Source of the DNA: an uncultured Eubacteriales bacterium
Lineage (GTDB): Bacteria > Bacillota > Clostridia > Christensenellales > CAG-138
DNA length: 64,000 nucleotides
Assembly: GCA_902761365.1 (NCBI GenBank)
Contig: CACWJZ010000009.1
Location: 44,991-108,990, forward strand
Reading direction: 5' to 3'
Shown piece after piece: positions 60,682 through 64,000 of this stretch. Under the pieces are notes generated by a model. The model saw nothing but the letters and a program-made list of their open reading frames with translations. It was not told where the DNA came from and ran no database searches. Position 1 is the first letter of the stretch. Every line of letters starts with the position of its first letter. The translations under genes were made by a program, and so were the position numbers.

Positions 60682-60864
60682 CTACCCTATGATCCTTTTG
60701 ATGCAACCCACCAGCAGCGCGATACAGCAGCCGACCAGGAGAATGAAGAACGGTACGTCGATCAACACCGTCGCGGCTCCAATGAGCTGATCGTTGAACC
60801 AGCCGCAGACAAAGGTCGCTATCAACAGCAGGATCGACAGAAGCAGCAGGCGATACTTTTTCAT
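60682..60864 (-). CDS. Two-helix membrane peptide
   Basis: This 60-residue protein consists of two helices (LLLLSILLLIATFVCGWF and VPFFILLVGCCIALLVGCI) joined by a short polar turn. It starts three bases after the stop of the DUF4173-like gene. No family or motif is recognised. Confidence 0.6.
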   Translation of the reverse strand: MKKYRLLLLSILLLIATFVCGWFNDQLIGAATVLIDVPFFILLVGCCIALLVGCIKRIIG

Positions 60865-60867
60865 GGG

Positions 60868-62727
60868 TCACTTGTCCGTCCGGGCGATGGTATAGCCCTG
60901 CTCGGCGCTGCCGGTGAGGGTGATGTGGACGGTGTCGCCGTAGCGGCAGGTGAGTTGGTTGGTTTCCTTCTCCCGGTCCATTTCGTCCGCGACGAACAGC
61001 TGGAAGCGGACCGTGTCGCCCTCCTCCCTGGCGTTCCAGCCGTTCCATGCCCTTTGTTCTAAATCGAAGAAGGTCTCCTGGCCCCGGGAGAAGGGGCTGC
61101 CGTCGGCGTTGGTGCAGGAACCGGCGCTGTGTTCATATCCCTTTTCCCCATACCAGCAACTCAGGGCGGCGAAGTCGTCCTCTGTTTCAATGCGTACGGA
61201 GACACGGACAGGGTCAAGCCAATACGGCTCTGAGACGGTCCGGGCACGGAGGCCGGGGATGCCGTGGCCCAGAGCGTCGAAGGCGGACTGCCGGCCATGG
61301 CGGCCCAGAAAGTGCTTGATCTCGTCCCCATACTTCGGATCGTTCACCAGCCGCGCCGCGGCGGGGACGGCGGAATCGCCCAGATCCCAGAGCACGGAGG
61401 TGTCCACGGAATCGAGACGCCCCCGCTCATAGGCCCGCACGTTGTAATCCGCGATCAGGGCGTTGGTGTCGCAGAGGCAAAGGAAGCCAAAGAAGATCAG
61501 GAACAGACCCAGCAGCGCCCGGGAGATGTTCAGCCTCCGCCAGTAGGCGCCCACCAGGGCCAGGAGGAAGGCCGCTACCAGCAGGAGCATGGCCCAGCTG
61601 GAGTACACCCGCTTGGGAGTCAGGCCGTAGGTCCGGACGTACAGGATCATCTTGGAGCAGGCTGTGGCCGCCAGGATGAGGCTGCACAGGCACAGGACCG
61701 TCAGCAGCGTCCGCCGGACGCCCTCGCCCCGCTCCCGCCTGGTGAACAGGCTGACGAAGAGATATAGGAGGCCGTTGATGGCGCAGACCGCACAGAGCTG
61801 GAAGAAGCCCTCCCGGGCGTAGTCGGCGTAGGTGTAGCCCTTGGGGAGCACGCCGGTGAAGGCGGAGGTGTAGAGGGGCAGCTGGGAAAAGAAGAACAGG
61901 CCGTAGACCAGCAGCAGGGGGATCAGCATGGCGCAGCTGACCACGAGGGGCAGGAAGCGGCTGCGGATGCAGAAGGCGTTCCAGCCGTCCTTATCCAGTA
62001 CCCGGGCCATGCGGTGCTCCCGGCTGCCGAAGAGGCAGCTCATGAGCAGGGTCGCCATGGCCACGGCCAGCATGAGATACACCAGCCGCCGGAGGATGGC
62101 CTCGGGGATGTCCTCGGAGAAGAGGCTGTCCAGGAGCTTGGAGAAGGCCGCGTCATATTGGAGCAGGTTCACCACCAGCAGCAGGGGCACCAGGGCCAAA
62201 CCCAGGCCCAGCAGGACCATCAACATGGCCTTGAACCAATTCCGCTTACCGCCGGTGAAGGCGGCGGTGAAGAAGGCGCTGAGCTTCGAGAAGGGCATGA
62301 GGACGTTGGCCTTGAAGAACTCCGCCGCGAACATGTCCCCCACCCGCTCCTCGGCGGAGTTGCCCCCGGCGCAGTAGACCCCGTAGCCCCACAGGAGCAC
62401 CGCGAACCACCGGGCGAAGAAGCGGACCGGACCGTTGTCCGTGAGCAGGTGACTGAGGAGGAACAGGAGGCTCACCGCCCACAGGCCCCAGGTGCGCTTC
62501 CCCACCCGGCCGCGAAGATACCACAGGGTCAGGCCGAAGAGGAGGAGGCCGTAGAGAAGGCCCAGCAGCGGCCAGTCGGAGATCTGGAACCGGCACACCA
62601 GGTAGCCCAGCACCAGCAGACTCACCGCCAACACCCGGTCCCGCACCGGTACGGGAGCCGTTTGGGGTATAGAGGTCTCCGGCGCAGCCGTTTGCTGCAC
62701 CGTCAGGTTCGTATGCAATTCTTCCAT
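60868..62727 (-). CDS. DUF4173/DUF4153-like multi-helix membrane protein
   Basis: This 619-residue protein has about 12 helices. It carries the family stretch YADYAREGFFQLCAVCAING and FLLALVGAYWRRLNISRALL, followed by a soluble C-terminal region of about 170 residues. The family has no known biochemical role. It often travels with an XRE protein and DUF2975, as here. ATG 62727 is one base after the XRE stop, so translation is coupled. Confidence 0.8.
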   Translation of the reverse strand: MEELHTNLTVQQTAAPETSIPQTAPVPVRDRVLAVSLLVLGYLVCRFQISDWPLLGLLYGLLLFGLTLWYLRGRVGKRTWGLWAVSLLFLLSHLLTDNGPVRFFARWFAVLLWGYGVYCAGGNSAEERVGDMFAAEFFKANVLMPFSKLSAFFTAAFTGGKRNWFKAMLMVLLGLGLALVPLLLVVNLLQYDAAFSKLLDSLFSEDIPEAILRRLVYLMLAVAMATLLMSCLFGSREHRMARVLDKDGWNAFCIRSRFLPLVVSCAMLIPLLLVYGLFFFSQLPLYTSAFTGVLPKGYTYADYAREGFFQLCAVCAINGLLYLFVSLFTRRERGEGVRRTLLTVLCLCSLILAATACSKMILYVRTYGLTPKRVYSSWAMLLLVAAFLLALVGAYWRRLNISRALLGLFLIFFGFLCLCDTNALIADYNVRAYERGRLDSVDTSVLWDLGDSAVPAAARLVNDPKYGDEIKHFLGRHGRQSAFDALGHGIPGLRARTVSEPYWLDPVRVSVRIETEDDFAALSCWYGEKGYEHSAGSCTNADGSPFSRGQETFFDLEQRAWNGWNAREEGDTVRFQLFVADEMDREKETNQLTCRYGDTVHITLTGSAEQGYTIARTDK

Positions 62728-62728
62728 G

Positions 62729-62935
62729 TCAGTTTTCCTCTCTGTATTCGAGAATGTCCCCGGGGGTGCACTGCAGCTCCCGGCAGATGGCGTCCAGGGT
62801 GGAGAAGCGGACGGCCTTCGCTTTATTGTTCTTCAGGATGGACAGATTGGCGATGGTGATCCCCACCCGGTCACTGAGCTCGTTGAGGCTCATATGGCGG
62901 CGAGCCATCATCACGTCCAGATTCACTTCGATCAT
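62729..62935 (-). CDS. Small XRE-type DNA-binding protein (YozG-like)
   Basis: This 68-residue protein is a helix-turn-helix domain of the YozG type (MARRHMSLNELSDRVGITIANLSIL, then LDAICRELQCTPGDIL). GGGAGGG lies seven bases before ATG 62935. It likely controls its own operon, between DUF2975 and the large membrane protein. Confidence 0.9.
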   Translation of the reverse strand: MIEVNLDVMMARRHMSLNELSDRVGITIANLSILKNNKAKAVRFSTLDAICRELQCTPGDILEYREEN

Positions 62936-62949
62936 GGCGCTGCCCTCCC

Positions 62950-63405
62950 TCAGATGGTGAAGTCGTTCTCGGCCTTCAGGGCCACGGCTTCCTCGATCAC
63001 GTTCTTGACCACCCGCAGGACCAGGCCCAGGAAGCCCGCCACAAAGGCCGCTGCAAAATGGGCCAGCACAAAGACCTTTGTGGTCAGCAGGCACAACACC
63101 GCTTCTATGAAGCAGCACCAGCTGATGACGCGCAGGCAGGAGACAGCCCCGTCCGTGAATACCAGATGCTTGCGGACCAGCAGCAGGAGCTTCACCAGGA
63201 AGCCGTTGGCCACGCCCACGGGGATGAGCAGCAGATAGTACCGGAGGTACATCCATTTTCTGGCGATGCCCAGCTCCAGGGGATCGAAGGATTCATGGGT
63301 CAGCAGGATCGTCAGCAGCACGGCCATGGCGATGAGGCAGAAAAACCCGATCCCGCAGCAGATGAGGGACAATGTCACGGAGGCGTTTTTGCTGATCTTG
63401 GGCAT
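62950..63405 (-). CDS. DUF2975 membrane protein
   Basis: This 151-residue four-helix protein has the DUF2975 pattern (YYLLLIPVGVANGFLVKLLL, VISWCCFIEAVLCLL, VLRVVKNVIEEAVALKAEND). DUF2975 genes commonly precede a YozG-like regulator gene, as here. It may sense membrane or envelope state, but no activity is known. AAAGGAG precedes ATG 63405. It is the first gene of the five-gene operon. Confidence 0.88.
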   Translation of the reverse strand: MPKISKNASVTLSLICCGIGFFCLIAMAVLLTILLTHESFDPLELGIARKWMYLRYYLLLIPVGVANGFLVKLLLLVRKHLVFTDGAVSCLRVISWCCFIEAVLCLLTTKVFVLAHFAAAFVAGFLGLVLRVVKNVIEEAVALKAENDFTI

Positions 63406-63593
63406 ATTGGATCGCTCCTTTTGTCTTTCGTTGGCTATACCATACCACGGGATTCATCGTTTGTCAATCTAAATTTATTGTTTTTCGATAATTCTTTTCC
63501 GTTTTTCAAAACACAACTTCCCTCTTGTATTTGTCGGGAAAGGGTGATACTATATACAAAATCGCGTCAAATGCATATAAAAGGAAGAAATCT

Positions 63594-64000
63594 ATGGAAC
63601 TCATAATGGAAGCTCTGGAAAAGAACGCCAAGTTTTTCCCCAACGAGGTGGCTTTGGTGGAGATCAACCCCGCCGCCCGACCCGCCGCGGAGATGACCTG
63701 GCGCGAGTATACCCTCATCGAGACCAGCGCCGAGGGCCGCTACCGCCGGGACATGACCTGGCGGGAATTCGACACCAAGGCCAACCGGTTTGCCAACCTC
63801 CTCTTGACCCGGAACGTGAAGAAGGGCGACAAGGTGGGGATCCTGCTCATGAACGGCCTTGAATGGCTGCCCATCTACTTCGGCATCTTGAAGACCGGCG
63901 CCCTGGCCGTGCCCATGAACTACCGGTACACCGACGAGGAGATCGCCTACTGCGCGGACCTCGCTGAAGTGAGCGTGCTGGTGTTCGGGCCGGAGTTCAC
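63594..64000 (+). CDS. AMP-forming acyl-CoA synthetase, N-terminal part (cut by window end)
   Basis: The first 135 residues of an acyl-adenylate-forming enzyme are visible, starting at ATG 63594 behind AAGGAAG. They show ANRFANLLLTRNVKKGDKV, GILLMNGLEWLPIYFGILK and GALAVPMNYRYTDEEIAYC, typical of fatty-acid CoA ligases. An MTWRE block occurs twice (about residues 33 and 54) with an insert between. The ATP-binding and catalytic motifs lie outside the window, so the substrate is unknown. Confidence 0.85.
   Translation, partial: MELIMEALEKNAKFFPNEVALVEINPAARPAAEMTWREYTLIETSAEGRYRRDMTWREFDTKANRFANLLLTRNVKKGDKVGILLMNGLEWLPIYFGILKTGALAVPMNYRYTDEEIAYCADLAEVSVLVFGPEF

Overview
The window is a 64 kb piece of a GC-rich, spore-forming, Gram-positive anaerobe. 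The best guess is class Clostridia (Bacillota), gut type. Evidence seen: spoVAD-spoVAE and yunB sporulation genes, a class B sortase, many lipoproteins and Sec-exported wall enzymes, strong GGAGG ribosome sites, and sigma-A promoters that favour TATACT as the -10 box. No rRNA, tRNA, CRISPR array, insertion sequence or prophage was recognised. The first gene (CotH-like) and the last gene (AMP-forming acyl-CoA synthetase) are cut by the window edges.

Region 1 (1-20.4 kb, all minus strand) centres on gamma-glutamyl chemistry. It holds a lamin-tail/CotH surface protein, a small Smr protein and a lipoprotein pullulanase. Next come poly-gamma-glutamate genes pgsB-pgsC and a tandemly duplicated pgsW. 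A four-gene cassette follows: a DUF6305 lipoprotein, a TRAP/DctM-like permease, a 51-residue membrane peptide and an aspartoacylase-like M14 enzyme. Then come a Tat-exported gamma-glutamyltransferase, a TatA/TatA-B/TatC translocon, a NagA-like protein without catalytic residues, a Sel1 protein and a second, Sec-type gamma-glutamyltransferase. Together they look like a polymer or gamma-glutamyl peptide synthesis, trimming and uptake locus. That functional link is inference.

Region 2 (20.4-31.8 kb) has an ABC importer operon (DUF3798 binding protein, RbsA-like ATPase, two permeases, a DUF6672-like protein) with a structured leader and a clear promoter. It is followed by spoVAD-spoVAE on the plus strand, a cyclophilin lipoprotein, a LysR regulator and a leucine-rich-repeat/Ig surface protein.

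Region 3 (31.8-52.8 kb) starts with an AT-rich gene-poor gap (31770-32540) and a second Ig-like surface protein. It continues with an lgt-MFS-GH2 operon joined by 4-base overlaps, tdh-kbl threonine catabolism, brnQ with a divergent XRE regulator, yunB, radA, prs, another XRE regulator, an active and a degenerate amidase, arcA and a YpsA-like protein.

Region 4 (53.1-55.3 kb) is a compact candidate RiPP locus on the minus strand: a 45-residue three-cysteine precursor, a 39-residue ORF, a radical SAM/SPASM enzyme and a PqqD-type recognition protein. Two possible promoters and a seven-copy GCCGT repeat lie upstream. With the DUF6305/TRAP/pgs cassette it is the best candidate for an undescribed system.

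Region 5 (55.3-64 kb) has a sortase, an L,D-transpeptidase lipoprotein, a TSCPD protein and a membrane acyltransferase. The acyltransferase shares a palindromic -35 box with a divergent Crp/Fnr gene. A five-gene minus-strand membrane-protein operon (DUF2975, XRE, DUF4173-like, two small proteins) and the start of the acyl-CoA synthetase close the window.
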